This document shows, piece after piece, positions 1 to 12,533 of a stretch of 64,000 bases of DNA. The DNA is taken from contig OU452223.1 of assembly GCA_911728455.2 (NCBI GenBank), forward strand, positions 1,981,674 through 2,045,673. Reading direction: 5' to 3'. A program made the position numbers and the translations under genes. Position 1 is the stretch's first letter. Each line of letters begins with the position of its first letter. Under the pieces are notes generated by a model. It was not told the origin of the DNA. It saw only the letters and a list, made by a program, of their open reading frames with translations, and did not search any database. The stretch comes from Marthasterias glacialis. Taxonomy: Eukaryota > Echinodermata > Asteroidea > Forcipulatida > Asteriidae.

Positions 1-3000
1 TTCCTTCAAATGGTCCGAAACCATGGAAAATGTTCCTTCCAGATCCCAAGATTGTATTAAAAAACATAAAGATGAATAATCCAAAGTTGTTAAACCCACA
101 AGGAAAAAGTCTAAAAACACGATACACCTGATCGGAGCAAAAACAACCAAGAGCACCACACCACCAACAGACAACGTCACACCGTTGCGCAAACCACTAG
201 TATTGACGATGGTCTTTATTATGTTTATTGACTAACTCCATGATTGAAATAAACCTAGGCCTATCCCAAATTCTATGCCACAATCCTGTCCATCAAAATT
301 CTGGCAAAGAATGCATCATTCACGGTGTCATCACGATCACCGGTGAATATATCCCTCATCGTCGTTGTTGTCGAGAAGAAGTGGCCCTTCTTCTGGGTTA
401 AGATTTTACACACGATTTTTCATAATTATGTATAATTTGTATCCATAATATGAATACATGCTCTCTTTTGTCAAATACTCATGAATAATTTTTTTAAAAT
501 CACAGCTGAATTTCATGCAGTAATTAACTTTTATACGGCTGGAAGTAAAACTTACTCCTAAGATCACGTGATTTATCTGAACCAAAAAATCAGTTCAGAA
601 AAACCACGGGACCGTATTATTTTCAAAAATGCTCACAAACGGCCAAATGTGGTGGTTTCTTTTCAGGATATTTTATCTCTACTCCTCAAGACCGTGTCAA
701 GACCTTTATATTTTATTCATGAAACCGGTGTGTCCCTTTAACATTTAACACTATTCAATACTTGTTGAGTTAAGCTATACTATATTATTGGTGTAACATC
801 TTTACATTCATTGGTAGCCTAACTGTTATTAAAGCTGAAATCGTTGTTAAAAATCAAGAATTTCTTGTTTATAAATTGAAATCAATGTAAACTGCAAACA
901 ATCAGTAACAAAAACTGACAACTTAGGATTTGAACATTTTCAGAAAGAGAAATTTGAAGACAAAAAACATTTTGCAAAAAATGGCAACGGCATAAATTTT
1001 CATAGAAAACTAAGTGCTATAATTGCGAAATTTTGTCTTGAGAATGGTTTTAGATTGATCATTTTGTAATTTAATTGTAACTAATTTGTAAAGCTCTTAA
1101 ATCTATAAAAATAGAATATTCTAATGTAATAGTAAATAGCGTGCTATGGTTGAGTGGACAGTGTACTGGTGCTTTACTTTTGGAGATACAGCTTTCAAAA
1201 CACAGAGAGTCAAGCTAATTAGTCAAAAGTTTGTTAACCCATATCTGAGAAAATTTTTGTCCAAATTACAAACAATTTTGGTTCTGGGGGTTTCTCAAGG
1301 AGTCCAACCAACACACCAAGTTTTATTTCAATCCGTGACGGTCAGGTCCAAAAGCAAGTTGAATTGACACGGAATGACCCACTGATGGATATCAGTACCA
1401 TAAAACTCATGTCAATTACTTTGACTTTAGTGACATGTGCAAAATTATCAAAAACAAGTATCATTGACACTTAAAAAAAAATTAATTTATGTGCCTTGCT
1501 TGTGATTTACAATATACATAAAGTTTTTGGCTGTTATTTACTGAGGTTTTGTGGTAAAAATGTATGTACAGTACGTAGTGTCTTGTTTGAATAAGATAAA
1601 TAGGGCTTTTTATCGTACTGATTGTCAGGGTTCCATCAATATATTATAAAGTTCCTTATTTTCACCTTCAATTCACAAAATAATGTCATTACTAAAATAT
1701 TGTATTTAAAAATCTAAAAAGGGTACTCCTGTGTACATTATGGTTCTTTATAACCAACTCAGTTTGGAGAAAAAAAACATATAGGGGATGACCAATGTGT
1801 AACTTTAGATATGAAAAAACAACAGTCATTTAAAAATAATCAATACTTTGTATGACAAGCTCTACCATTTGGGCTTCACATATCCCATATAAATACATAC
1901 AAAAACTAATTGTTACTTCAGTATCAGGTGCCAAATGTTACGCATACAAGAAAATTTTTACTTTAACAGTTCATTGATATTTAAAAGAATCACTATTATA
2001 AATGACAAGCAATTATAATTTCCAAGTCCCCCTCAAAGTGCCTTCATGATTATCCCCAAAAGACTGTAACTGTAAACGAAAATAATCCATGAAAAGTACT
2101 TGGTTTGTTTACCACTCAAATCTCAATTACTAAACATCATAGCTGAGTCAAATAACAAGAACTTGAATAGATAAACCTACAGTTAGGTTTCAAAATTGTT
2201 GTGGAACAGTTGTGCAAAACTATAAGGGAACAGACTCGATTCAAACACTTCAAATTCTGAAAATGTACAATTTCATTGTACCAAAATATGAAATTTAATG
2301 GCCCACTGCAAAGTAAAAAATGTTAAGCGAAATGTATTAACATAATGTCTTGATAAGACAGCTTTACATTCTTGCAACCATATTGATGAAATGCTATCAA
2401 TTAGATTTGAAATTATTGTTGTTATGTATTGTTGTAGAAAAAGGAAAGAAATAAAAGATGTTATAATTACTTGCAGGCTATGAGCAATACTTCATTCTTG
2501 ACAAAAATGTTCCCGGTAATGAAAGATACTCAGCAGTAATTGTTTGTATTAAACCTAATAAGTAATTATTGACAATATGTCTACTGTAATTCCCATGGGG
2601 GCAAACTGATTGGATTTCATTACACCAGAGATGCCCAACATTGAATTCTAAAAAAGAGTAGCACCGCCGAGCAGTTAACGGGTCAGGGGCAGCTTATGTA
2701 CCAGTAACTGTAAGGGCATAGGCTTCCTAAGGCCATTATTTCACTCAGTCACTTTCTGTGATGCTATTCCATTTAGCTCATTTTCAGACACTTTTGTGAT
2801 TAAAAAACTTACAAATTATTTGTGTATGATGCACAACAGAGCAACTCGACTCTGTTGAAAACTTTTGATGATTTAATGGACATGTTGTTTAATGGACGTT
2901 ACCAGTGGGGGGGAGGGCACAATAGACAAATTTTTTACCTGTAACGTTTTAACGCTTAGTCTGATCACCGCCAAATTTCCAGACATTTACCAAAATATAT

Positions 3001-6000
3001 CTAAAATCAAGTTGACAAAAAATAATTGATATCGGGGGTTAGCTGTTGCCTTGGTAACATTTTTTTTTACCTTGGGTCACAAAACTTTACTGTTTTTTAG
3101 TGATTTTCTTTTCTTTTTTTTTTTTTTACATGATTTCGACAAATTTTGGGTTTCTTTGCCAGAAAAGTGATAGTGATGAGTCACGTGATAGTCTAAAATG
3201 GTTTTGGGAATTCAAAATGGCAGCGATTTTGATGGCCATCTAGGATTTTTTGTTTTCAGCCTGTAAATGTAAATAGGGGTCAATTTTCATCAAGATTTTT
3301 AACAAAAGATATTTTCAACGTGCTAATTTCTTACTTTTCAGACCCCAAAAAATATTTAGATTTGTCAACCAAGCCTTATTATTTCTCCCGGGGCCCTTGA
3401 CAGCAGCCTTTTTGATTTTAAAGAAAAACAAATGCAAAAAATTGTTTTTTTTTCCCCAAAATGGGATTTAAGTAAATGGATTATAACACTCCCAAAGGTG
3501 ACTCCAGTAACTAAATTAGGTTAAATTATATTGATCTTGTTAAAATGTACAAGTTTGTCAAGTTTCAAAACATTTGGACGAAAAATACAAAAGTTATAGG
3601 GAAAACACATATGTTTTACCAAAAATGGGCAAAAACAGTCAAAATCACCATGTAGTCACGATTTTTCAAAAATGTTGACGTCATCATGTAGAACTCGATG
3701 AAGTGAACATTTGTAGCAAGTTTCATCAAAAACACGGATGTCCCCCGTAAATAAAAAAAGACTGGTCCTGATAGGGTTAAAGGTCCCATGATTTAATTTT
3801 TCTTTTATTGGTTGAAAAAACAAAATATGCCTATTTTAGTATACCTTAACTTTTTTACATTTTTTACATGCGTATTAATCGTAGAAATAAAAATTTCTAA
3901 AATTAGGGGGTTGTCGTGCTCTGCCTACCCTTCCTCATTAACATAAAATCTGTGACGTAGGCAGTGGAACGGCTGACCAGGGTCATGTGTGTGACAATAA
4001 CATACAATGCATTGTTGACCACTCAGCACCAGAGCCGTCTTTGAAATGTTTTACCACAGCCTACGTCATGGATCATTGCACAATCAGATGGCACACATTT
4101 TCGAGGCTCAAATAAAGTGTATTAATGCATAACAGACACATCAAAATAGTCAATACTATGTTTTGTTAATTTCTAACCATATATTAAGCCATGAAAAAAA
4201 TCCATGATAAAAAACCTCTTCATAGGCCCTTTAACTTCAATTCTGAGTCATTGTCAGTTCTGTTGAGTATCAAACTATTTATAGCTGTATGAAATTGAAC
4301 ATCAAAGTTTGGTAAGACCATGGTAGTCCTACTGAGATTGCCATGCCGCATTGTCAGTTCAGGCCAATGGCACCCTCAGTTTCATAGGCGCTAGCTTTGG
4401 CCTGCTTTGGATAAAATAGAGAGTTTTTCTCTACATTTACCGTGTATTTCCGACGCTTCTGTCGCTCAAACTACACCAAGAATGTGGCCATGGTTATCCC
4501 AAAACAACTTTTATATGGATGTCCATGTTCTCAAATTCATTTTTAGATATCGGGAAATACATTTTTAATAGAATTTTTATGTGAAATCACCTTTTGGTGT
4601 TTCAATCCAAGTACACAGACAAAGCGGGCAAACATGTGCAATTGTTTGTGTACATTGGGAGATACCACTTACACCACCCCTATCAATAGCAGTCACATGG
4701 CCAGCTTACACAACACATAATATGTGGAGTTGGGCGATTCCATTATTGATACATAAAGGTGAGCCAAACAGGGGCTAAAACGCAGTTATGTGGCAACCTC
4801 GTCCCAACAAATTCAAATCACTATTTCCAATGAATTACAAATGGAGATCAATGACAATGGGGAAAATGGGTAAGATCACGCAGTGTGATCTTCAGGCAGT
4901 TTAAAGTGCAGTGCGTGAAAATTTAATACACATTTATGTGTGGATTATGCGCTCCTCTATCATTCTTGTTTTTTTAACCACAACGGCAGTCGACATTTAA
5001 AGGTTTTTGTTTTCATTTTGAGTATAATTTTCATAATTTTTATTACCAACTCTTATTTAATACATTCCTTGGTAAAATTGTTACTAAAGTTGTACTATTA
5101 TAACTAGGGTGACTTGTAATCGTACTTTATTGAAGTATTATTGTAGAGTCGTATTCAAGGCTCAAAATCGTAATTGCTACGCCCAAATCGTGTATGTTGG
5201 CATCTCTGTTACACACATTAATTTTTTTCCAAATATTTTGGTGGATTGAATAAAGGGTGTGAACATTGGGAGACATTACAAAAAAAAATTGCTAGAGATT
5301 TGCACCAAGCAAAACATCACTTGAATGTTTTTTGCATGAAATGCTGGTTTTTAAGAAATGAGTGAAACAATTAGTTTTGATCTCATGAGACCAAAACTTG
5401 ATGTTCTCAAACAGTGAAAACATTCACTATATTCTTGTGACTCCAATGGCCATTTAGGGCTGAATTTTCACAGGGTGTTATTTATTGTATTATGCTGGAT
5501 CACATAAGGGTGAATACAGGGGTGAATGTCACAAAACTAGTTCTAACTTATGACAAGTCCTATAAGTTAGGACTAGTTACTCGTCCTAACTTGAGATAAG
5601 ACTAGTCCTAGTGCTTTGTGAAATCCACACCTGGTCTTTGACAATCACCAATATTGTACATGTGCTTTGGTGGGTTAAGAACTTAAGACAATGTGTCACT
5701 AGCCTTTTGACATCAAGAGAATATCAAGAGCTCATGTTTTATAAATTAATTAAATCACTAGACAAGTTTCTTACTCAGCAACCCTTGCTTTCTACCTTAC
5801 AAGTACTTTCATGTTTATTGTAAGGAGCTTAATTTAGATTGGGCAATCAGTCTTTCTACCCTCGGGCAGGGGTCCTACTGATGGTTTGGGTTGTCCTTGT
5901 AAATGACACCAATATTCAACTGACTGACTCAATCTGGCGAGTTGAGTTCTTGCTTGATGAAGGGGTCAATAAGTTAGTTTCCCAAAATACCAAATTCAGT

Positions 6001-6370
6001 AAACACGGTCTTTATTACTGTATACACTGTACATAAAATACTGTCTGTCCATACAAAGAAACAACTAGACCTCTTCGTTTTAGGGGTTTGCGTGCATTGG
6101 TGATAGGATTAGTGATAGGACTTCAGAACTTCCAACTTTTGGAGGTAGACAACATAATTTTCTTATGGGGACCATATACTATTTATAGACCATCATAATC
6201 TTGAGATCGCTTTCTATACATGGCTGTTTAAGTGTGTTCCAATCGCATGTGTAAAACTCCAGTTACAACTTTTAATCTTGGAGGGTGGTTTTGGGCAGTT
6301 GTAGGAGTAACAGGCTGGGGGATTTTGGGTGGTTTGAAGGCTAAAGGGTTCAATGATTCAAGATACTTAC
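1..6370. other. AT-rich DNA without recognisable genes
   Basis: No open frame here has convincing protein character, and I recognise no RNA gene. The longest frame (1,146-1,367, plus strand, 73 codons) has the composition of translated AT-rich noncoding DNA. The stretch 2,900-3,780 is T-rich with many short homopolymers. A small hairpin at about 5,530-5,615 is listed separately. This may be intron or intergenic sequence, since a candidate minus-strand exon follows at 6,371-6,451. Confidence 0.5.
5530..5618. repeat. Short hairpin-forming repeat (CTAGTCCTAACTT type)
   Basis: The motif CTAGTTCTAACTTATGA is followed by ATAAGTTAGGACTAGTTACT and then by further copies in alternating orientation (CGTCCTAACTTGAGATAAG, then ACTAGTCCTAG). 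The segment can therefore fold into one or two hairpins. It begins just after GTCACAAAA and ends at TTTGTGAAAT, which are roughly complementary, as expected of a very small inverted-repeat element. No coding capacity. Confidence 0.5.
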
Positions 6371-6451
6371 ATGTTTTGTTCTTGTGATTGACTGACAAAG
6401 AGAGCCTGGAGGTAGACTGAGTTGAGATCCAAACCACACCCTCATTGGTTT
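6371..6451 (-). CDS. Candidate internal exon, unrecognised gene
   Basis: On the minus strand a pyrimidine-rich acceptor (TTCATTTGTCTGTTAG) opens an 81-nt segment that ends at a near-consensus donor (ACAT|GTAAGTAT). One frame is open throughout and reads TNEGVVWISTQSTSRLSLSV then NHKNKT, with phase 2 in and phase 1 out. Both splice sites and the open frame support an exon. No neighbouring exon was found and I do not recognise the peptide. A competing reading is a plus-strand terminal exon at 6,459-6,627; the two cannot easily both be real. Confidence 0.3.
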
Positions 6452-7550
6452 CTAACAGACAAATGAAGTTTGCACTAGAAGACTGTAGATCAATGGGTCC
6501 ATCAAATGATCAAATCCCTCTAAGAGTTCATCCACAAGAAAGTTCATTCAAGTTGTCTCTTGCTCATAACAAACTGTTGACTCATCAGGCACACCCAACA
6601 ACGGCTTCTGAACTAGTCAGAGAATAAAAAACACCAGACTTTAGAGACTAAGATTAAACTCAACATGATTGTAGCCTCATGTATGTTTTATAAATCATGG
6701 AGGGTGAGATTGAGAGCTACAATGAGGAATGATGCTGATCTACAGATTACCAAATGAAAAACTTTTGCTCTGGTAAAAACTGTTATTTGAAAAGAAATAA
6801 AATTTTTGATGAAAACTCGTTTTAAAAAAGATCTGAACCTCAGAACAGTCTCATTTTGAAAAGAATGAATTCAAAGCTGATGCAGTATCTTCTAGATGGG
6901 TGTAGTCTTGTAAAAGGAAGTTTTTATCAATTTACTCTTATTCTCTTTGTGTATTGTGTAATGAATCTAGTCATAGGGGTATGATGAGCCTGCTGAGACA
7001 ATTAAAGATAAGATACTCCAAAAATATTTTCAAGGCCTTAAACAAACAAAACCCACCCAAAAGTTTTTAATTTTCAAGCGTTATTGAAATAACAATGTCT
7101 GCAGCACCTGTGCTTTCTTACATGAAGTACCATAGTCTTTAAATTAAAGTTGTTAAAGGGAGGTGGGGGGGCAAAACAAAATAATTCAAACCCAACCAGT
7201 ATGATTGCCCTGATGGGGGCAAAGTTCCCTGTTCAAGTGTTCCAACAGTTTAATCAAGTTTTTAAAATGTTGAGGTTTCATGGTATTGAGAAGAGTATCA
7301 TCAGAACATGCTGCTTGCGTTATTAAATATATCAAATTTCTCACTCATTTGTAATAACTGTACTGGAGTATTTGAGATCATTTGTTTTTTTTTTGCGGAA
7401 TTTTGAAGCATTATAGAGATGATTGTGTGAGAAACTGCAACTGGTTAGTACATAGTACTGTGTGCATCACAACTGCTAAATGGTATTGGTATTGCCCTTT
7501 GGTGCACGTTGACAACATTGGTAATTGTCAAAGATCAGTATCCACACTTT
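6452..7550. other. Noncoding, nothing recognised
   Basis: AT-rich sequence with short homopolymers. It contains a 55-codon plus-strand frame (6,460-6,627) that follows an acceptor-like TTTCTAACAG and ends in a stop overlapping AATAAA. I do not recognise its product and give it low weight. Nothing else stands out. Confidence 0.4.
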
Positions 7551-7554
7551 ATGT

Positions 7555-7900
7555 GAATAATAAAAATAGTAATAAGAATGAACATTTATATAGCGCAAAA
7601 CCTATGTATTCTTCTGCACATTATACAAAATATCCCTAAGAAATGCAAAAAAAAAATCAAATAATTCTAGCAAGAAAGAATTAACCGTGAACAAATGGGT
7701 TTTTCAATTGGACTTTAATACATTAAGTAAAAATGGGGAGCAGCTTTCACAAATGATTTGGCATCTGCATTTGATGTCATTGTTGCTAAACCATGCATGG
7801 CTTGATATGTTATTAAAAGAACTTGAAATGCTATTCTTTGTTGAATGGGTAACAAGTGTAAATCAAGTCACAATGGACTACATGGAGAATATCTGGGTGA
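7555..7900 (+). repeat. Interspersed repeat of the ATTTATATAGCGC type
   Basis: The segment starts with an A/T-rich TAATAAAAATAGTAATAAG run followed by AACATTTATATAGCGCAAAA. Downstream is a GTGGGTTTTCAATTGGACT-like stretch and TTTAATACATTAAGTAAAAA. The order of these motifs resembles a noncoding interspersed repeat common in aquatic animal genomes. I assign this from memory of the pattern, not from an alignment. No protein is implied. Confidence 0.35.
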
Positions 7901-7908
7901 ATTACAGG

Positions 7909-8135
7909 TCAGTCTAGCACATGCATTCTGAACCCTTTACAGTTTGTTAATCCAAGTGTCGGGCAATAAAATAAGCTGTTATGATAGTCCAACCTGCTTG
8001 CAGGAATAATTTTGTCTGTACAGTCACAAGTTAACTGTTCACGGATATGCTGGATATTAAAAAGATAGTAAAATGCATTCTTACTAACTTCAGCAATATC
8101 AGGGATCAATCCAGTGCATGTACATGTAGCTCTTT
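7909..8135 (-). pseudogene. Non-LTR retrotransposon reverse-transcriptase remnant
   Basis: The minus-strand frame reads SKNAFYYLFNIQHIRE, then ASRLDYHNSLFY, then a degraded stretch containing GFRMHVLD. This order matches the C-terminal part of the reverse-transcriptase domain of Jockey/CR1-type non-LTR elements, where a conserved SRLDY-x-NSLLY motif is followed by a leucine-rich LQRVQN-like stretch. Only about 70 codons remain, the LQRVQN part is corrupted, and no catalytic FADD box or endonuclease is visible nearby. It is a short dead relic. Family membership is inferred from the motif alone. Confidence 0.65.
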
Positions 8136-8345
8136 GCTCCAGGGTTTTAAAAAATATTTTACATGGAGCATAATAATAATATGGACAAACATTACAATAT
8201 CATGATGTACATGTTCATGCACTCACATCAGCAATATCAGCGATTAAGGCAGTACATGTAGCTCTTTGCTCCAAGGTTCAAAAAACATTTTGCACAGATC
8301 TTTATAATATGGACAAACATTACAATAAAATGATGAACATGTTCA
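8085..8345. repeat. Tandem duplication, about 130 bp x 2
   Basis: Two successive copies share TTCAGCAATATCAG or CATCAGCAATATCAG, then ACATGTAGCTCTTTGCTCCA, then AATATGGACAAACATTACAA. The first spans about 8,088-8,216 and the second about 8,224-8,345. The left copy overlaps the 5' end of the reverse-transcriptase relic, so the duplication includes its edge. The copies differ by scattered substitutions and small indels, so the event is not recent. Confidence 0.75.
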
Positions 8346-8352
8346 AGTACAT

Positions 8353-8708
8353 TAGACCCAGTAACTTGGGCACTGTACTCCTCTTTTTGAAATGTTGACA
8401 TAGAGTGTAGCATGTACCCCCCACATGCTGCAATCTACATAGCTGGTATCCTGCTTTGACTGCCCAAAACAATGTGACCAGGGGGGAGGGGTTGATTCTC
8501 CCGAAATGTTACTCAGATTAAAACAAAAGTTCAAATTTCTATTTAAAAGTCCCTTTCTTCTTTTTGCTTTGTCCGAGTTTTCCCCAGAGTTTTTCCAGAA
8601 TTTTTGGGGGGAACTGCTCGTACGTGTATGTGACCCACAGGTCATCAGCAAACAGGCAATCCACACAGTGTTTATACGTCTTTTACATGTAAGGAAACAG
8701 TCATTGAT
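8353..8708 (+). mobile_element. Family A foldback element, partial copy
   Basis: It begins with TAGACCCAGTAACTTGGGC, the terminal sequence of the complete element at 12,543-13,424. It then jumps to the internal part (AGCTGGTATCCTGCTTTGAC, GTCATCAGCAAACAGGCAAT, TGTAAGGAAACAGTC). Most of the left arm is deleted, a G-rich and T-rich insertion separates the two internal blocks, and the right terminus is missing. No transposase is present, so this is a non-autonomous, degraded copy. Confidence 0.7.
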
Positions 8709-9832
8709 GAATACATGATTGACCTCATACTGCCATAAAATTTCCCTTTGGATTGTTGCAAACTGCGTAACTAAAGGTATCGTGGTAAATTGTGTTCACA
8801 GTTTTTTTTTTACTTGGAGAAACTTTTATCGAGGTGTTGAAAATTTGGTTAAGTTATGTATATATGTACACTACCACAAAGCCAGACTTTATTTATTGTT
8901 TATTTAATTTCTTTTATCACACTTATGCGAAATGGCTGGATGATGTACATTTTATTTTCGGCGAGATTTATTAATTTTTTTTAACATGCATTTTTTAGGA
9001 ACTAGGCCTATTGTATTTTTCTGAAACATAAAAAATCGCAGAGAAGTTGCATTACTGATGTTTTTGTGTAGTCAAAGTTTCTTTGTGCCAGCGGTACTCT
9101 CAAAGAAAAATGATTCCCGCAATTCCGAGAAAATAATCTTGTCAGGTGGCACGGAAAAAATTGAAGATCCTTGGTGTGAACTGGTTAACAATTAAACTTA
9201 AAATTTCTTCACTCTGTGAGAAAATAAAATCACTGTCCAGTAAATTAGCTCTGGGACTAAAGATTTATATTTCTTTTAATAAAACAATCATTTTTAAAGA
9301 AATCCATAAAATTCTTCAACTGGCTTCACAAAGCTGTGAAAAAAAATTTGACATTAAGATGAAACATTGAGCTCATGTGTTGCCCTGCATTAATAAACAT
9401 TTGTGTTGCACAAAATGATAAAAAAATGAATCTTTAAATGAAAAGCGTAATTATGGAGAAGGAAGATTGTTATCTGATCCTTTTATACTTTCATTTACAG
9501 AGTAGTCTTCTTATTTTCTTGAAGATCACAATAAGGTCTGCCCTTAATACTAACATCCTGTTAACAGATTAATTCAAAGATGTCATCTACAGCAAATAAA
9601 AAACTCACAGTAAAGAGCTCCAATCCAATATTCAATAACCTGCTAGTTATGCCAATGAGTCCAAGTTTGATAAATTTATGGGTAAGAGGTTAAGGTCAAT
9701 GTCAAATCAATGTGAATACAGTCAGTAGGTCTGTACAATAATCTTTTGGCAATATATCACACAGTGTACAACACACAGGCTAAATATAGAATCAGGAATG
9801 TCCACAAACATTAATACTATATAAGTCCCTTT
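8709..9832. other. AT-rich noncoding DNA
   Basis: No gene or clear repeat recognised. A 74-codon plus-strand frame at 9,146-9,370 is rich in Lys, Ile and Ser as expected of translated AT-rich DNA and has no splice context. I do not call it. Confidence 0.4.
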
Positions 9833-10274
9833 CACACTATGTTCTCCGGGGATATCCACGGGGAATAGCAGTCGGTCGTTTTACACTTGAATCGCTTTAT
9901 CCCCGGTCTGCCCCGGCGAATGAGCAAACCCAATGGAATGGCCACCCCTGCTCCGGAGTAGGGGTAAACGGCAAAACCCTGGGTATTTTTAATCACCTGG
10001 GGAATAAATACTAGTGGGAAACGAAAGCGGGTTTTGCTTACCCCAGTTACGTCATGTACACGGCAGACATATGCCGATGACTTCCGCTTACCAACAAATT
10101 CATCCCTAGTGTGAAACGTTCGACTGGAACCACGTGGAATAACTAACGACCCAGGGGATATGCATGCAGGTACAGTGTGAAAGTGTGCCGGGGTAAGCGA
10201 GTGGTAAAAAAACTCCCGAGGCCTCCCCGTGGTTGTATTCTCAGGGGAAAAGAGATACAGTGTGAAAAGGGCTT
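9833..10274. mobile_element. Non-autonomous inverted-repeat element (CCCTTTCACACT termini)
   Basis: The left end is AAGTCCCTTTCACACTATG and the right end, read on the other strand, is AAGCCCTTTTCACACTGTAT. The imperfect terminal repeat extends inward to CCACGGGG on both sides. The interior is GC-rich relative to its flanks, with many CCCC/GGGG blocks, and carries no open frame. At 442 bp it is a miniature inverted-repeat DNA transposon. A target duplication could not be fixed: the left flank reads ACTATAT and the right flank ATTACTATA. Confidence 0.75.
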
Positions 10275-10507
10275 ATTACTATAATGGATATGTAGGGCAT
10301 GTTGTGCCACAGTTTAACCATAGAGCTATCTAACTCTATGGTAATAATATAGAGAAGGGAAAGCAGTCAGTGTGTAATGCAGTATGACAAGATCTGTACA
10401 GTAATCTTAATACAATAAGTCAAGCGGTGTAACACAGAATACAACACAAGAGCTAAATATAGAAAGGTAAAGTTCCACCTAACAGTAGTACATGTAGTAG
10501 TATAATC

Positions 10508-10945
10508 TAGACCGATTGCGCTCTCCAATTCACGTGACCTGTAGTGGGTAATAAACAGAAAACAAACACGACATCCTCCGTGGGAAAGTGCGGTACGATT
10601 CATGATTGTTGCATTTGTTTATTTGATCGAGGCTTTTCTTCTTGGAATCTGTGAAAAATTTTTTAACAGTTTGTACCAGAGACTTTTGAGTGGTTGAAAA
10701 AAACCAATAAGGACAGTTCGGAAACTCTACCAGGATCGTTATGTTCACAATGTGGTAGTACTAGTTGATCACACACTTTTCAACCCGAGAATTTCATAAT
10801 TCATAAAACTGAAATCATCCAAAGAACAGACTTTCCAAAACTGTGTGATTCCTTTGTCTATTGGACAATCCACAAGGTTCGTTTTTTTTTTAAGTGACTT
10901 ACATTACAAACAAAATAACAGGCGGGTGGTTACATACACAGCATG
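10508..10945 (+). mobile_element. Family B element, 5' half
   Basis: Similar to 37,871-38,350 across its length: TAGACCGATTGCGC terminus, a TCACGTGACC block, ATCCTCCGTGGGAAAG, TTGATCGAGGCTTTTCTT, GTTTGTACCAGAGAC, and finally CATTACAAACAAAATAACAG followed by GGGTGGTTACATA. After about 10,945 the sequence switches to family A. The 3' half and right terminus are absent, so this copy is truncated by, or fused to, its neighbour. Confidence 0.75.
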
Positions 10946-11416
10946 CAATCCACACTGTATAGAAGTTCCATTGGTAATGATTGGCAGAGCGCATGCTCTA
11001 CACACCTGCATTGTCTACGCAAAATAAAATGCAAGTCAGGGCATCAGCGAACAGGCAATCCTTTTTTTAAGAACAGTCGTTGATGTCATGTAATATTGTA
11101 GTAAAATGCAGATTATAATGACTGCATTTTTTTGGCCTGAAAAATCATCAACTTAGCAGACAGAAAATGATTGCGAGTACAATTAAATGGATTTTATTTC
11201 ATTTTTGATATCTTGAGAAGCCAACAGGCCATTTTCTAGTAATTCTGTTGAGTCTTTGGCAATGCTTTTGAACAGGGTATCACAAATTCATTTTAAATCT
11301 GCTCCTTGGTCCAGTTGCTACAGATATTTCATGCTGGGGTGCTGGTACACCTGCGCCAGTGCGACCGATAAAAAATAAAAATCTCAAAAAAGGAACACAG
11401 CACCCTACTGGGTCTA
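10946..11416 (+). mobile_element. Family A foldback element, right part
   Basis: It matches the centre and right arm of the complete element at 12,543-13,424: AAGTTCCATTGGTAATGATT, GGCATCAGCGAACAGGCAAT, GACAGAAAATGATTGCGAG, TACAATTAAATGGATTTTA, and the terminus CTACTGGGTCTA. The left arm is missing and is replaced by family B. Substitutions are frequent, so it is older than the 12.5-kb copy. Confidence 0.75.
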
Positions 11417-12533
11417 GGGTGTAATGATCAGGATTTTTGCAGGTTGAAAATTACAGTGGGCACAATGAATGGATTGAATGGCATTAGGTCCAAGGGTAGT
11501 TTTCCAATCTTAGGGTAGATACAAAGAACAACGTCATCTCGAATCTTTTAATGTTTTAAAGTCTAGTTTGAGAGACCACTTTAATAGCATCTAATCTTGT
11601 TTTATCCGTCCAATGCCTTTTTTGTTTATTTCTGGTTTTCTTCAACCCATTGGGTGTTTTAAAGTTCTTTTCCAATTTATCCTATTGCTGGGGTGTTGTG
11701 GCCTGAGTCCTTCCATCCAGTTGTTTTTTAACTTTTGTCTTGACCTCAGCATTTTAAATTGTAAATTATATAAATACGTGTCCACAGAGTTAAAATAAAT
11801 AAAATAAATAAATAAATACAAGGTGGATTGGCCCTCTATATCATGGAGCTATAAACCCTCCGAGCAAGCAATACCAGACAGTCTATCTCACCTGTGTGCA
11901 GACTAGTACAGTACATGTAAAGTATGGGTGCACATGTAATGGTATGGTGCACTAACAATACCATTCAACACTGTACAGTAATGACAAAGTTGTTCAGTCT
12001 TGAATTAAACAAAAAAGTCATTAATTACACAAACTTAAAAGAAACTATATAATAACAAAAACCAAGCTAGAAATTCAGTTTTTGTGACATCACAAAAACT
12101 AGGTGTTCAGGAACAATTAATGAATTACTTGTAAACATCAAGAGTTAATACACACAACAATGTAAAAAAAAAATGGGTTACAATTAGTGTTGACCATAAT
12201 TGTTTTCAAACTTGTTACCAGAGGGCACTGTTTAATGTAACGACGTAATCAGATTTAAACTTGAAAACGCAGAGTCCATTACCAACCCACACTTGACATC
12301 ATTGTTTCACATCCCGGGGGGTTAAAGCGCCTCTGGCCCCGCTGTTGCGCACTTGTGAATCTGATACTTGTGCGCGTACGTGATTGGTAAAGCTAGAACG
12401 AAATACGATCATTTTGTCGATTGCATTTTCTCCGCCGTTTTACATCAAACAACTCACATGAGCATGTGATCAACTCAGTAAAAATGTCCTCTTCCTGTCC
12501 CTATCACCATTCTTCTTCTTTTTCTCGAGTCAC
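11417..12533. other. Noncoding DNA with a small AAAT microsatellite
   Basis: No gene recognised. A short (AAAT)n run lies at about 11,793-11,817. Frames of about 60 codons here lack splice or codon support. Confidence 0.4.

Noticed and set aside
552..596. 21-nt minus-strand micro-exon with GTAAGTTTT donor
   Set aside because: Splice-like motifs are present, but the segment is only seven codons and centres on a common CACGTG palindrome.
6460..6627. Plus-strand terminal exon of 55 codons
   Set aside because: It has an acceptor-like start, but no upstream exon, and it conflicts with a better-bounded minus-strand exon beside it.
9146..9370. 74-codon Lys/Ile-rich plus-strand frame
   Set aside because: Typical translation of AT-rich noncoding DNA; no domain.
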